Numbered from the stretch's first letter, positions 27,552-37,188 are shown. The stretch is DNA of 64,000 nucleotides from Ochrobactrum chromiisoli (GCF_026241335.1 NZ_JAPHAV010000005.1:174824-238823), one strand, 5' to 3'. Notes: generated by a model not told the origin, from the letters alone. Made by a program: numbers and translations.

Positions 27552-28835
27552 ATGTTGAACAAAGTGGATGCCGGAACTGACATCGCAGCCATCATGGCAG
27601 AGGTTGGTCGTAAAGCCAGACAGGCAGCGGCTCCGCTATCCATCGCTTCGCCTCAACAGAAAAACAAAGCTCTGCTAGCTGCCGCAGATAGCATTCTTGC
27701 AAGCAAAGATGCCATTCTGAGAGCCAACAAGCTTGATCTTGCCAGTGCCGCCGAAAGCGGCATGGCGGCTTCGTTTGTTGATCGGCTGACACTGGATGAC
27801 GGTCGTATTCAGGCGATTGCCGAGGGCATTCGCGCTATTGCTGAATTGAATGACCCAGTCGGTGAAGTGATTGCCGAATGGGATCGTCCGAATGGTCTGC
27901 ATATCGAGCGCGTTCGTACACCATTGGGCGTCATCGGTGTGATTTATGAAAGCCGTCCCAATGTGACGGCAGATGCTGGCGCGCTATGCCTTAAGGCTGG
28001 CAATGCGGTCATTTTGCGCGGCGGATCAGATTCCGCGTATTCGTCGGCAGCCATCCACAAGGCGCTGGTTGCGGGACTGGAGGCAGCGCAATTGCCTGCC
28101 GATGCTATCCAGATCGTGCCGGTTACAGACCGTGCGGCGGTTGGCGAAATGCTCAAAGGTCTGAATGGCGCGATTGACGTGATTGTCCCTCGCGGCGGCA
28201 AAAGCCTCGTGGCGCGGGTGCAATCGGAAGCGCGCGTGCCGGTTTTCGCGCATCTTGAAGGCATCTGTCATCTCTATATCGACAAGTCGGCTGATCTCGA
28301 CATGGCGCGTGCGATTGCGGTGAATGCCAAGATGCGCCGCACCGGCATTTGCGGTGCAACCGAAACCTTGCTTGTGGATCGCGGAGTGGCTCAAACGCAT
28401 CTGGTGCCGGTTCTTGAAGATCTGGCTGCCAAGGGTTGTGAAATTCGCGGCAGCGACGAAGTGCGAGCACTGTATACAAGTGCCAAGCCTGCCAGCGAAG
28501 AAGACTGGTCGACCGAATATCTCGATGCGATTATTTCGGTGGCGCTGGTCGATGGTGTTTCGGGTGCGATTGAGCATATCAACCGTTACTCCTCGCACCA
28601 CACCGAAGCGGTTGTGGCTGAGGATGCGGATGTCGTTATGCGCTTCTTCAACGAGATCGACTCGGCCATTCTTCTGCACAATGCCTCGACGCAGTTTGCA
28701 GATGGTGGTGAGTTCGGCATGGGCGCTGAAATTGGTATCGCAACGGGCAAGATGCACGCGCGTGGTCCGGTTGGGGTCGAACAGCTGACTTCCTTCAAAT
28801 ATCGTGTTCGTGGAAACGGACAGGTCAGAGGCTGA
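27552..28835 (+). CDS. proA: Gamma-glutamyl phosphate reductase
   Basis: This 427-residue enzyme of the aldehyde dehydrogenase superfamily reduces glutamyl-5-phosphate with NADPH. Family signs are [15 protein letters not shown], the catalytic Cys in [15 protein letters not shown] and the final [18 protein letters not shown]. Its TGA overlaps the nadD ATG by one base. Confidence 0.97.
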   Translation: MLNKVDAGTDIAAIMAEVGRKARQAAAPLSIASPQQKNKALLAAADSILASKDAILRANKLDLASAAESGMAASFVDRLTLDDGRIQAIAEGIRAIAELNDPVGEVIAEWDRPNGLHIERVRTPLGVIGVIYESRPNVTADAGALCLKAGNAVILRGGSDSAYSSAAIHKALVAGLEAAQLPADAIQIVPVTDRAAVGEMLKGLNGAIDVIVPRGGKSLVARVQSEARVPVFAHLEGICHLYIDKSADLDMARAIAVNAKMRRTGICGATETLLVDRGVAQTHLVPVLEDLAAKGCEIRGSDEVRALYTSAKPASEEDWSTEYLDAIISVALVDGVSGAIEHINRYSSHHTEAVVAEDADVVMRFFNEIDSAILLHNASTQFADGGEFGMGAEIGIATGKMHARGPVGVEQLTSFKYRVRGNGQVRG

Positions 28836-29494
28836 TGCGTTTTGGCTTCGGGCTTACCGCATTAAAAACGCGTTATCCGGGCGTCGATGTGCGTTATTTG
28901 CGTATGCCACATGTCGAAAAGGGCATGACGGTCGGCCTGTTTGGCGGCTCGTTCAACCCACCACATGGTGGCCATGCGCTAGTCGCTGAAATCGCTATTC
29001 GACGGCTAAAGCTTGATCAGCTTTGGTGGATGGTGACGCCCGGCAATCCGCTGAAGGATAAGCGCGAACTTGCACCGCTTTCTGAACGGTTGGAGCTGAG
29101 CGAGCATGTGGCCAGCGATCCGCGCATCAAGGTGACTGCACTGGAAGCAGCGTTTAACGTGCGCTACACAGCCGACACTCTGGCGCTGATTGCCAAGGCC
29201 AATCCCGGCGTGCATTTCGTCTGGGTTATGGGCGCAGACAATCTCGCATCGTTTCATCGCTGGCAGCGCTGGCGTGAGATTGCGCAGACGTTTCCGATCG
29301 CAGTTATTGACCGACCGGGTTCGACCTTGGCCTATCTGTCATCGCGGATGGCGCAGACCTTTTCCCGCAGCCGGTTGGATGAACATTACGCGCCAATTCT
29401 GGCGCGGCGCTCGCCACCGGCATGGACCTTTATTCACGGACCGCGATCATCGCTTTCGTCGACGGCGCTCCGCAAACAAAAACTGAAAAAGTGA
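28835..29494 (+). CDS. nadD: Nicotinate-nucleotide adenylyltransferase
   Basis: This NAD-synthesis enzyme joins nicotinate mononucleotide to AMP. The nucleotidyl-transferase signature GLFGGSFNPPHGGH begins about 33 residues in, and a C-terminal SSTALRKQ follows the family pattern. From ATG 28835 it is 219 residues, but an internal ATG at 28925 preceded by AAAGGG gives a more typical length of 189. The overlap with proA favours coupled translation from the first ATG. Both starts are possible. Confidence 0.94.
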   Translation: MRFGFGLTALKTRYPGVDVRYLRMPHVEKGMTVGLFGGSFNPPHGGHALVAEIAIRRLKLDQLWWMVTPGNPLKDKRELAPLSERLELSEHVASDPRIKVTALEAAFNVRYTADTLALIAKANPGVHFVWVMGADNLASFHRWQRWREIAQTFPIAVIDRPGSTLAYLSSRMAQTFSRSRLDEHYAPILARRSPPAWTFIHGPRSSLSSTALRKQKLKK

Positions 29495-29657
29495 ATGGGC
29501 TTATCACCCCAAAAAGCTTGAAAGAATGCAAGGACTCTGCCTATCTTAGGCATGTGCGGTGCTTATAACTGCCGTACTGCGTTGTTCTTGACAGAAAGGA
29601 ACTACACTGAGAACAGCAATTGAGAAGAAGGCTCACCACGCGCCTTCAGCGGTCGGG

Positions 29658-30029
29658 ATGAACGAAACAGCTTTCGTGTCCCAGACCTTCGACGCGGCTT
29701 TGGCCAGTCTCGAAAACTCCAAAGCAGAATCTATTATTCCCATCGACATTCGCGGAAGATCTTCGATCGGCGATTTTATGATCGTCGCGTCTGGTCGTTC
29801 GCATCGTCATGTGACGGCTGTCGCTGACCATCTTTTGCAGGCGCTTCGCGAAATGGGCTGCAAAGATATGCGGGTCGAAGGACTCGAAGGTGGGGATTGG
29901 GTTCTCATCGATACTGGTGATATTGTCGTCCATATTTTCCGCCCGGAAATCCGTGATTTCTACAATCTGGAAAAAATCTGGATCAACGACGATTTCGAAG
30001 ATCAGCGCGCATCGGGAACGGTGCACTGA
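29658..30029 (+). CDS. rsfS: Ribosomal silencing factor RsfS
   Basis: This 123-residue protein of the Iojap/RsfS family binds L14 and keeps the 50S subunit apart from the 30S in starvation. Conserved parts are SKAESIIPIDI, GDFMIVASGRSHRHVTA, EGLEGGDWVLIDTGDIVVHIF and REFYNLEK-like RDFYNLEKIW. The ATG at 29658 has a poor ribosome site. An in-frame CTG at 29607 with AAAGGA seven bases upstream would add 17 residues, matching the longer N-termini of relatives, so the true start is unsure. Confidence 0.93.
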   Translation: MNETAFVSQTFDAALASLENSKAESIIPIDIRGRSSIGDFMIVASGRSHRHVTAVADHLLQALREMGCKDMRVEGLEGGDWVLIDTGDIVVHIFRPEIRDFYNLEKIWINDDFEDQRASGTVH

Positions 30030-30031
30030 TT

Positions 30032-30136
30032 GGAGCGCATCCTGAAAAGTGTGAAACGGTTTTCGGATAAAGATGCGCGTTAAAAGAAAGAGTTAGGGCG
30101 CCGCTCTCTGTTTTTATGAGATCCAGATGCGCTCTA
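30032..30136. repeat. Rhizobial-type intergenic palindromic repeat (RIME-like)
   Basis: The gap between rsfS and rlmH is nearly filled by an element whose ends are GAGCGCATC (30033-30041) and GATGCGCTC (30126-30134). Its inner part (CTGAAAAGTGTGAAACGG, TTTTCGGATAAAGATGCGCG) matches my memory of a repeat scattered through Rhizobiales intergenic regions. It has no coding capacity and could form a large cruciform or RNA hairpin between the two genes. Confidence 0.7.
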
Positions 30137-30153
30137 AGTCGTAAGAGGACGCG

Positions 30154-30636
30154 ATGCGTGTGAGTGTGATGGCCGTGGGCCGGATGAAAGCCGGCCCCGA
30201 GCGGGAGTTGGTCGAGCGTTATTTTGACCGTTTTTCCAAGGCGGGCCCACCGCTTGGGCTCGAATTCGCCGGTGTGAGCGAAATTCCCGAAAGCCGTGGA
30301 CAGACTGCTGAACTGCGCAAGACCGAAGAAGCGCAGCGCATCCATGAAGCATTGGATAATGGTGCTGCCCTTATCCTGCTTGATGAGCGCGGCAAGGCGC
30401 TTGGCTCGGAAGCTTTTGCTGAACGCATTGGCCGTATGCGTGATGCTGGTAAGCGTCAGCTGATTGTCGCCATTGGTGGCCCGGATGGACACGATCCCGC
30501 TTTGCGCTCACGTGCCGATCTGGTTCTGGCACTCGGTGAGCTGACATGGCCGCATCAGATAGCCCGCATTCTGGTTGCTGAACAATTATATCGCGCGGCG
30601 ACGATTCTTGCGGGTCATCCCTATCATCGGTCCTAA
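30154..30636 (+). CDS. rlmH: 23S rRNA pseudouridine-1915 N3-methyltransferase
   Basis: This 160-residue SPOUT methyltransferase acts on helix 69 of 23S rRNA. The knot region is visible as LILLDERGKALGSEAFAERI, LIVAIGGPDGHDP, and LGELTWPHQIARILVAEQLYRA with HPYHRS at the C-terminus. The length is normal. It follows rsfS, as in most bacteria, here separated by the repeat element. Confidence 0.97.
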   Translation: MRVSVMAVGRMKAGPERELVERYFDRFSKAGPPLGLEFAGVSEIPESRGQTAELRKTEEAQRIHEALDNGAALILLDERGKALGSEAFAERIGRMRDAGKRQLIVAIGGPDGHDPALRSRADLVLALGELTWPHQIARILVAEQLYRAATILAGHPYHRS

Positions 30637-30712
30637 TTATTTCACGTTCTTCTAATAACTAATGCGACGGGTCGGGTTTCGTAACTGCCTCGTGCATCAT
30701 CTGAAGAATTAC

Positions 30713-31627
30713 ATGTCGCTTTCATCGACGAATAAAACGCTGCCGCAGATCGTCTTCGTAACCGATCACGGGTTTCTCAAACCAACACTTGTGGCGATGT
30801 GGGGCGTTCTGCGTCACTTGTCTGTCCCCAGCATCATCCATTTCTGGGGTGATGGACTAAGTGAGCAGGATTGGGAAGCTGTGCATCGGGTCGCTTCCAC
30901 CAATCCGTCAGTTACGTTGAATAGCCTTTCTCTGACGAGCGCTGATCTTGAGGGCGCAAAGGGCCCAACGGCTTATATTTCGGCGGCATCCATGGGGCGT
31001 TTGCATATTCCGGCCCGAATTTCAGGGCGCGTTCTTTATATTGATGGCGACACGCAGGTGGTGGGTGATGTCGCCCCACTTTTCGGCCTTGATCTCAAAG
31101 GCTGCCCGATTGGCGCGGTGCGCGATTGTGTTGTGGCGAAATGGTCTTCACGTAGCCTCAAGGTGCGCGAAAAATGTTTGCCGCGTGTGCGTGAGTTACA
31201 GGAATTGATGCAGCAAAGCGATATATCGCGCTATTTCAATTCCGGCGTTCTGCTGCTTGATACGGATGCCATTCGGGCAGAGCCGGAACTACATCAGGCA
31301 ATGCAAGATCTTGTTCGTGCGTCCGCGTGTCCATTGGGCGATCAGGACCATCTCAACAATGTTTTTCGGGATCGCGTACATCTGCTCAACCCGGCTTATA
31401 ATTCTTCATGGAGCCGGGCTGCCAGGCAGCGGCGCCACATTGCCCGACTTGGTGGCGATGTCGAGGAAAGTAAATCTGTGCCGGATATCATTGTTCATTT
31501 CCATGGTCCGGAAAAGCCATGGAAGCGGCCACGCCGCGATCTTTGGAAACACCGCGCCCGCGCCGTCTGGCGCTATCGGCGTGAAATGCAACAATATGTG
31601 CAGAGTTACCCTGATCTTGCGCCGTAA
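30713..31627 (+). CDS. Glycosyltransferase family 8-like protein
   Basis: From ATG 30713 this is 304 residues; the upstream ATG at 30662 has no ribosome site. A GT-A fold of the GT8 type is indicated by IVFVTDHGFLKPTLVAMWGVL, the metal-binding DxD in VLYIDGDTQVVGDV, FNSGVLLLDTDAI, DQDHLNNVF and the C-terminal IVHFHGPEKPW. Such enzymes add galactose or glucose to lipopolysaccharide cores or other surface sugars. It is an orphan between rlmH and the EnvC-like gene, so its acceptor is unknown. Confidence 0.85.
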   Translation: MSLSSTNKTLPQIVFVTDHGFLKPTLVAMWGVLRHLSVPSIIHFWGDGLSEQDWEAVHRVASTNPSVTLNSLSLTSADLEGAKGPTAYISAASMGRLHIPARISGRVLYIDGDTQVVGDVAPLFGLDLKGCPIGAVRDCVVAKWSSRSLKVREKCLPRVRELQELMQQSDISRYFNSGVLLLDTDAIRAEPELHQAMQDLVRASACPLGDQDHLNNVFRDRVHLLNPAYNSSWSRAARQRRHIARLGGDVEESKSVPDIIVHFHGPEKPWKRPRRDLWKHRARAVWRYRREMQQYVQSYPDLAP

Positions 31628-31761
31628 TTGCGCGCAGTTTCACCAGAAATGACGAATAGGACCAATGGCCGAGGCGAAATTTTTACGGATTGCTTATAGC
31701 TAACAATTCCTTAATGCTCTGCGGCTAGTTTTGGCCTTCTTTTTTCCTGATATAGCAGATC

Positions 31762-33096
31762 ATGAGTTCTTGTCGCCTTTCAAAAATGCCTTTGCTGCCT
31801 GCACTCATGCGGGTGGGCTTTGTTGCGACTGCTCTTATGGCAGGCATGCCGCAGGTTTTCGCACAGGAAGCGCTGCAAGAGCAGCGTGAGAAGGCGGCGA
31901 GTGAATATGAGCAGCTTACCACCGAATTGTCGGTTACGGGCGATAAGCTCAAGCAGCTTGAAGGCGAAGTTGCAAACCTCAAAAAAGATCAGGTAACGAT
32001 AACGGCGGCATTGATCCAGTCTGCCAAGACGGACAAGAAATTGCAGCAGGATATTGCTGATAGTGCTGATAAACTGGTTGCGCTGCGGGAGCAGGAAGAT
32101 GGAATTCGCATTTCTTTGCGGGCGCGGCGTAACGTTCTGTCTGAGGTTTTGGCCGCATTGCAGCGCATGGGCCTGAATCCGCCGCCTGCTATCCTCGTGC
32201 GGCCCGATGATGCTTTGGCATCGGTGCGCAGTGCTGTTTTGCTTGGCGCGGTGGTGCCGGAAATGCGTGGGCAGGTGGAGGAACTTGCGGGTGATCTCAA
32301 AGACATGCAGCGCGTGACTGCTTCTATCCAGCAGGAGCAGGAAAAATTGAAAACCACGCGTACTGCGCAGGCCGAAGAGCAGAAGCGGCAATCACTTCTT
32401 CTTGAAGAAAAAAAGAAATTGCAGGCCCAATCCGAGCAGGAAATGGATGCGCAGCGCAAGCGTTCGGAAGAACTTGCCGCAAAAGCGGGCAGCCTCAAGG
32501 AGTTGATCGACGGACTGGATAAGCAGATGGCTGGCGTGCGTGATGCAGCTGATGCAGCCCGCAAGGCCGAGGCCGAGCGTCTGGCGAAGGCCCGTGAAAA
32601 GGCCGGAGAAACAACGCCTGATGTTGGCCGTCTGGAGGCGCAGCTTGACTTTGCATCCTTGCGTGGAAGGTTGATTTTGCCTGCTTCTGGCAAGTTGATC
32701 CGCCATTTTGGTGACAAGGATGGTGTCGGCGGCAACATGATGGGGCAGATTGTCGAAACTTTGCCTGCTGCCACGATTACGTCACCTTCCGATGGCGTAG
32801 TATTATATGCGGGTACATTCAGATCTTATGGGCAACTCTTGATCCTTGATGCTGGCAATGGCTATCATATCGTGATGGCAGGCATGGGCCGAATCGACGT
32901 GGCGCAAGGTCAGTTTGTTCTTGCCGGGGAGCCGGTCGGCGCGATGGGTGAAAAACTTCTCGCAAGTGTTGCACCCATTGAAGTGGGCAATGGCGCGCCA
33001 TTGCTTTACATTGAGTTTCGAAAAGATGGAAAACCCGTTGATCCGGCCCCGTGGTGGTCCGAGCGGCTTTCTGGAAGGACACAAAATGATACGTAA
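31762..33096 (+). CDS. EnvC-like murein hydrolase activator
   Basis: This 444-residue exported protein has a signal peptide ending about FAQ (residue 34), a long coiled coil (about 40-285, rich in Glu, Gln and Lys) and a C-terminal LytM/M23 domain (about 305-435). The zinc ligands of active M23 peptidases are missing (RHFGDKDG where HxGxD is expected, and no HxH), so like EnvC it should activate amidases during cell separation and not cut murein itself. Its end overlaps the ctpA start by 11 bases. Confidence 0.88.
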   Translation: MSSCRLSKMPLLPALMRVGFVATALMAGMPQVFAQEALQEQREKAASEYEQLTTELSVTGDKLKQLEGEVANLKKDQVTITAALIQSAKTDKKLQQDIADSADKLVALREQEDGIRISLRARRNVLSEVLAALQRMGLNPPPAILVRPDDALASVRSAVLLGAVVPEMRGQVEELAGDLKDMQRVTASIQQEQEKLKTTRTAQAEEQKRQSLLLEEKKKLQAQSEQEMDAQRKRSEELAAKAGSLKELIDGLDKQMAGVRDAADAARKAEAERLAKAREKAGETTPDVGRLEAQLDFASLRGRLILPASGKLIRHFGDKDGVGGNMMGQIVETLPAATITSPSDGVVLYAGTFRSYGQLLILDAGNGYHIVMAGMGRIDVAQGQFVLAGEPVGAMGEKLLASVAPIEVGNGAPLLYIEFRKDGKPVDPAPWWSERLSGRTQNDT

Positions 33097-34417
33097 ACTG
33101 TCGCTGCTGTTCGCCGGAGCCCTTCTGGGGGCGTCAGCCATGGTGATGGTTCAGGGCGCGCCTGCTTCCACGGCCTTTGCGGCAGCGGGGAAAGACAGCG
33201 ATGTCTATAAGGACCTGGCTCTCTTCGGTGATATTTTCGAGCGCGTGCGTCAGCAATATGTGACGCCCCCCGATGACAAGAAGCTGACGGAAAGCGCGAT
33301 CAATGGCATGTTGACGTCGCTTGATCCGCATTCTTCCTATCTTAACCCGGAAGCCGCACAGGACATGCGCGTGCAGACCAAGGGCGAGTTCGGCGGGCTT
33401 GGCATCGAAGTCACCATGGATAATGACCTCGTGAAGGTCATCGCGCCCATTGATGATACGCCTGCTTCCAAAGCCGGCGTTCTTGCGGGTGATCTGATCA
33501 GCAAGATCGATGGACAGGAAGTCCGTGGTCTCAGCCTCGCTGATGCTGTTGAAAAGATGCGCGGTGAGGTCGGTTCCCCGATTGAACTCACGCTGATCCG
33601 TCAGGGTGCGGACAAGCCAATCACGCTTAAGATTGATCGCGCGGTGATCAAGGTGAAGGCTGTTCGTTCGCGTATCGAAAACGATGTCGGCTATCTGCGT
33701 GTGATTTCCTTTACCGAACAGACGTCGGATGATCTCAAGAAAGCGATCAAGGATATTCAGGAAAAAGTGCCTGCTGACAAGCTCAAGGGCTATGTGCTTG
33801 ACTTGCGGCTTAATCCGGGTGGTCTGCTTGATCAGGCGGTAGCTGTTTCTGACACCTTCCTTGACAAGGGTGAGATCGTTTCGACCCGTGGGCGTGATCC
33901 GCAGGATGTGACGCGCTTTGATGCCCATAAAGGTGATCTTACAAACGGCAAGCCACTGATTGTTTTGATCAATGGCGGCTCGGCCAGTGCGTCCGAAATC
34001 GTTGCCGGTGCGTTGCAGGATCATCGCCGTGCGACCGTGCTGGGTACGCAGTCCTTTGGTAAGGGTTCTGTGCAGACCATCATTCCGCTTGGTGAGAATG
34101 GCTCGTTGCGTTTGACGACCGCGCTCTATTACACACCATCCGGCAAGTCGATTCAGGGCAAGGGTATTACCCCGGACATCAAGGTTGAACAGCCGCTGCC
34201 GCCTGAAATGCGTGGCGAAGATGTTGTGCGCGGCGAATCCGAACTGAAAGGCCATATCAAAGGCAATGAAGAAGATGATGCCGGTTCGGGATCTGCTGCT
34301 TATGTGCCGCTTGAGCCTAAGGACGATGTTCAGCTCAATGACGCGCTGAAGCTTTTGCGTGGTGAAGTTGCCAATGCAGCCTTCCCGCCAGACCCGAAAA
34401 AGAGCGTTCTGAACTAA
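33086..34417 (+). CDS. ctpA: Carboxy-terminal processing protease, S41 family
   Basis: From ATG 33086 (GGAAGGA upstream) this is 443 residues with an N-terminal signal peptide. Domains in order are an N-terminal cap, a PDZ domain (about 85-160, GEFGGLGIEVTMDND) and the S41 protease core, with VLDLRLNPGGLLDQAV and the catalytic Ser/Lys pair in NGGSASASEIVAGAL and GTQSFGKGSVQT. It acts in the periplasm on murein enzymes or tails of envelope proteins. Overlap with the EnvC-like gene suggests a shared role in wall remodelling. Confidence 0.95.
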   Translation: MIRKLSLLFAGALLGASAMVMVQGAPASTAFAAAGKDSDVYKDLALFGDIFERVRQQYVTPPDDKKLTESAINGMLTSLDPHSSYLNPEAAQDMRVQTKGEFGGLGIEVTMDNDLVKVIAPIDDTPASKAGVLAGDLISKIDGQEVRGLSLADAVEKMRGEVGSPIELTLIRQGADKPITLKIDRAVIKVKAVRSRIENDVGYLRVISFTEQTSDDLKKAIKDIQEKVPADKLKGYVLDLRLNPGGLLDQAVAVSDTFLDKGEIVSTRGRDPQDVTRFDAHKGDLTNGKPLIVLINGGSASASEIVAGALQDHRRATVLGTQSFGKGSVQTIIPLGENGSLRLTTALYYTPSGKSIQGKGITPDIKVEQPLPPEMRGEDVVRGESELKGHIKGNEEDDAGSGSAAYVPLEPKDDVQLNDALKLLRGEVANAAFPPDPKKSVLN

Positions 34418-34447
34418 TCAGCAGTCACGCTTGAAGGAGAAATAAAG

Positions 34448-34479
34448 CGCGGGAGTTCAGGCTTCCGCGTTTTCTTTTT
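34448..34479 (+). terminator. Intrinsic terminator after ctpA
   Basis: CGCGGGAG (34448-34455) pairs with CTTCCGCG (34462-34469), with one G-T pair, and is followed by TTTTCTTTTT. Confidence 0.8.
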
Positions 34480-34555
34480 GTCGCAGTTCAATGCCATTGA
34501 AACGCTATGAATTGCCGCATAACACTTGATTTAAACGCATGCATACGGAGATACC

Positions 34556-35080
34556 ATGTCGAAGCACAAAGGCCCTGTCGATCCTGAAAGCCTGCCATAT
34601 CGTCCCTGTGTTGGGTTGATGGTGCTCAATAAAGCGGGTCTTGTCTGGGCCGGGCGACGCATTGTCATTCCGGGTGACGAAATGGATGGTGCAACGCAGC
34701 TCTGGCAAATGCCGCAGGGCGGCATTGACAAGGGCGAAGACCCAGCTGTGGCATCGCTGCGTGAGCTTTATGAAGAAACCGGCATGAAGTCTGTGTCACT
34801 GCTTGAAGAAGCGCCGAACTGGATCAATTACGACCTGCCAGCGCGTCTCGTTGGGCATGCGCTGAAAGGCAAATATCGCGGACAGACCCAGAAATGGTTT
34901 GCCTATCGTTTTGAGGGTGATGAGAGCGAAATCGCGATCAATCCGCCGCCCGGTGGCCATACGGCTGAGTTTGAGGAATGGGCGTGGAAGCCAATGCGGG
35001 AACTGCCGGAATTGATCGTGCCGTTCAAGCGCAAGGTTTACGAAGAAGTCGTCAGCGCTTTCCAGCATCTCGCGCCTTAG
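34556..35080 (+). CDS. rppH: RNA pyrophosphohydrolase (Nudix; IalA-like)
   Basis: This 174-residue Nudix hydrolase removes pyrophosphate from dinucleoside polyphosphates and from RNA 5' ends. The Nudix box is complete ([20 protein letters not shown], then TGM). The [21 protein letters not shown] start and QKWFAYRF segment match RppH/IalA, called an invasion-associated locus in Bartonella. It is monocistronic after the ctpA terminator. Confidence 0.95.
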   Translation: MSKHKGPVDPESLPYRPCVGLMVLNKAGLVWAGRRIVIPGDEMDGATQLWQMPQGGIDKGEDPAVASLRELYEETGMKSVSLLEEAPNWINYDLPARLVGHALKGKYRGQTQKWFAYRFEGDESEIAINPPPGGHTAEFEEWAWKPMRELPELIVPFKRKVYEEVVSAFQHLAP

Positions 35081-35166
35081 AATGCAAGCCTCTTGCCAGT
35101 AAGCCCGACTCATAGTCAACTCACCGCAAATGCGTCGTGGATGCGTTCTCAGAGGGAGAAATTCTT

Positions 35167-35421
35167 ATGGATGGTATGAGTCTTCTTGTATTCCTGTTCG
35201 TTGGTCTTATTGCCGGCTGGCTGGCAGGCAAGGTCGTGCAGGGTGGTGGTTTTGGTGTTATCGGCAATATTATTGTGGGTGTGATCGGCGCCTTTTTTGC
35301 GGGTTGGCTGCTGCCGCGTCTTGGCTTTTCGGTTGGCGGCGGCGTGGTTGCCTCAATCGTCAATGCCTTTATCGGCGCTGCCATCCTTCTGATAATCCTG
35401 CGGATCGTCAAACGCGTCTGA
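35167..35421 (+). CDS. GlsB/YeaQ/YmgE family small membrane protein
   Basis: From ATG 35167, after GAGGGAGAAA, this is an 84-residue protein with three hydrophobic helices and the glycine-rich pattern of the transglycosylase-associated (YeaQ) family (GLIAGWLAGKVVQGGGFG, IGNIIVGVIGAFFAGWLL). These are often stress-induced inner-membrane proteins of unknown biochemistry. Confidence 0.88.
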   Translation: MDGMSLLVFLFVGLIAGWLAGKVVQGGGFGVIGNIIVGVIGAFFAGWLLPRLGFSVGGGVVASIVNAFIGAAILLIILRIVKRV

Positions 35422-35517
35422 CGACCTCGGATTACTGCGGTCGGATTGCGCTCTCTACCAATCATCATAATGGCCCGGTTTTAAGGACCGGCCAGCATCT
35501 TTCAAAGCTTAAGAAGA

Positions 35518-36162
35518 ATGACACCGAATTCGAAGCTATCGCTTGGCTTGGCTCTGACTGCATCCGCTGGTTTCGTTGATGCAATTGCCTTTCTGCAACT
35601 GGGCGGTTTCTTTGCATCGTTCATGAGTGGCAACACCACGCAACTTGGGACTGCGATTGCCGGGCAGCCGGGCGTGCAGGGCGAGGTCTTGATCTGGTTT
35701 CCCGCTATCCTGATTGTCCTGTTTTTCCTGGGCGCTTTCTTCGGAACACTTGTCGTTCGCGCTTACGGTCGTGCGGGTAGTCTTTATGTGATGGCCAGTG
35801 TGGTAGCGATTTTATTGTTGGTTGGCGTCTTGCGGCGCGAAGGCGCAATGTTTATCCAGCCGGTCCTGCTGCTTGCCGCCGCAATGGGCGCGCAAAACGC
35901 GGCCGTGCAACCGATTGGCGCCGCCCGTCTGGGTGTAACTTACGTGACGGGCACGCTTTTTAATGCTGCTGCCGATCTTGCCTGTTCGCTGCGCGGTGAA
36001 ACACCGAAGTGGCGGTGGTTGCAGCATGTCGCGGTTTGGCTGGCCTTGATGCTTGGTGCTGTTGGCGGTGGCCTCGGCCATTATTTTATTGGTCTTGATG
36101 CCTTGTTCGTACCCGCCGCGATGATCGTCGGGGCCATGGTTGTCTATATGAAGGTTAGCTAA
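35518..36162 (+). CDS. DUF1275 (YoaK) family membrane protein
   Basis: This 214-residue protein has six hydrophobic helices. Family features are GFVDAIAFLQLGGFFASFMSGNT near the N-terminus, AMGAQNAAVQPIG in the middle and VTYVTGTLFN. The function of the family is unknown. Its 3' end overlaps that of the convergent LysR gene by 8 bases. Confidence 0.88.
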   Translation: MTPNSKLSLGLALTASAGFVDAIAFLQLGGFFASFMSGNTTQLGTAIAGQPGVQGEVLIWFPAILIVLFFLGAFFGTLVVRAYGRAGSLYVMASVVAILLLVGVLRREGAMFIQPVLLLAAAMGAQNAAVQPIGAARLGVTYVTGTLFNAAADLACSLRGETPKWRWLQHVAVWLALMLGAVGGGLGHYFIGLDALFVPAAMIVGAMVVYMKVS

Positions 36163-37036
36163 AAAGCGATTTTTCGTTTTCGACCAGTTCTGAAATCAGC
36201 GCGGAAACTGCCGTCACGCGGCGAAGCGTGCGTGCGGATTCGTGATAGGTCAGCCAATAGGCGCGGCGGATGGTGCGATCAGGAAACAGCGGCACGAGAT
36301 CGGAATCAGCACGTGCGATAAACGCATGAAGAATGCCGATACCTGCACCGGCCCGCACGGCTTCCACCTGACCCAGTGCGCTCGACACTTCAAAATCTGG
36401 TTTCCAGTCGCGGCAAATCTCCGATGCATAGGCAAGTGATGGATTAACCACAAGGTCTTCAACATAACCGATCAGTCTGTGACCGCTCAATTCATCCGTG
36501 CTTTGCGGTGTCCCATGCTCTTCGAGATAGCTGCGATGGGCATAAAGACCAAGCGTATAATCCACCAGCCTGCGGGCAATCAGCCTGCCTTGCTCAGGTC
36601 GTTCAACGGTAATCGCGATATCGGCTTCACGCCGCGACAGCGAGAACGAACGCGGCACTGGAACCAGCTGAATGGTGAGATCGGGATATTGCTGCGTCAG
36701 GCGCGCAAGCCGGGGCGCAAGAAAATTGACCCCAAAGCCATCCGGCGCGCCGATCCGCACCGTGCCGGACACGGCAACATCGGCATTGCCAACCTGCGCG
36801 CGGGCGGAAAGCATCTCTGCTTCCATGCGTTCGGCTGCTAAGAGAAATTCTTCGCCTGCCTGTGTGAGTGTGGAGCCGTTGGTGCGGCGTGTCAGAAGGG
36901 TCGTTGAAAGTGCGGTTTCAAGAGCGGTCAGACGGCGTGCAACCGTGGTGTGGTTAAGGCCCAATCTTTTGGCCGCACCCAGAATCTGCCCCGAGCGTGC
37001 AACGGCGAGAAAAATACGAATATCATCCCAGTTCAT
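36155..37036 (-). CDS. LysR-type transcriptional regulator
   Basis: This 293-residue regulator has the N-terminal winged helix (WDDIRIFLAVARSGQILGAA, then KRLGLNHTTVARRLTALE) and an effector domain that begins about residue 90 with SGTVRIGAPDGFG. It is divergent from mmsA, with a 152-base gap that contains a candidate LysR box, so it most likely controls mmsA in response to a valine, inositol or propionate-pathway metabolite. Confidence 0.92.
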   Translation of the reverse strand: MNWDDIRIFLAVARSGQILGAAKRLGLNHTTVARRLTALETALSTTLLTRRTNGSTLTQAGEEFLLAAERMEAEMLSARAQVGNADVAVSGTVRIGAPDGFGVNFLAPRLARLTQQYPDLTIQLVPVPRSFSLSRREADIAITVERPEQGRLIARRLVDYTLGLYAHRSYLEEHGTPQSTDELSGHRLIGYVEDLVVNPSLAYASEICRDWKPDFEVSSALGQVEAVRAGAGIGILHAFIARADSDLVPLFPDRTIRRAYWLTYHESARTLRRVTAVSALISELVENEKSLFS

Positions 37037-37100
37037 GGCATTTTGCCTCCCTATGATTTTGTACTATAAAAAATGCACAACGGATACGCTTTTCAGCGCC

Positions 37101-37120
37101 TTGCAATCATGAATTTGCAG
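37101..37120. promoter_or_regulatory. Candidate LysR-type operator
   Basis: TGCAA and TTGCA (37102-37106 and 37115-37119) form an interrupted palindrome with the T-N11-A pattern, placed between the divergent LysR and mmsA genes. Confidence 0.4.
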
Positions 37121-37188
37121 AGTCAGGATAGGCCTTAAGAAGGCGGTCTTTTGCCGCCTCAAGGGATAAACACAAGGGAGGCGTTTTC

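Noticed and set aside
33134..34255. 373-codon minus-strand frame
   Set aside because: Antisense to ctpA, whose coding sense is certain.
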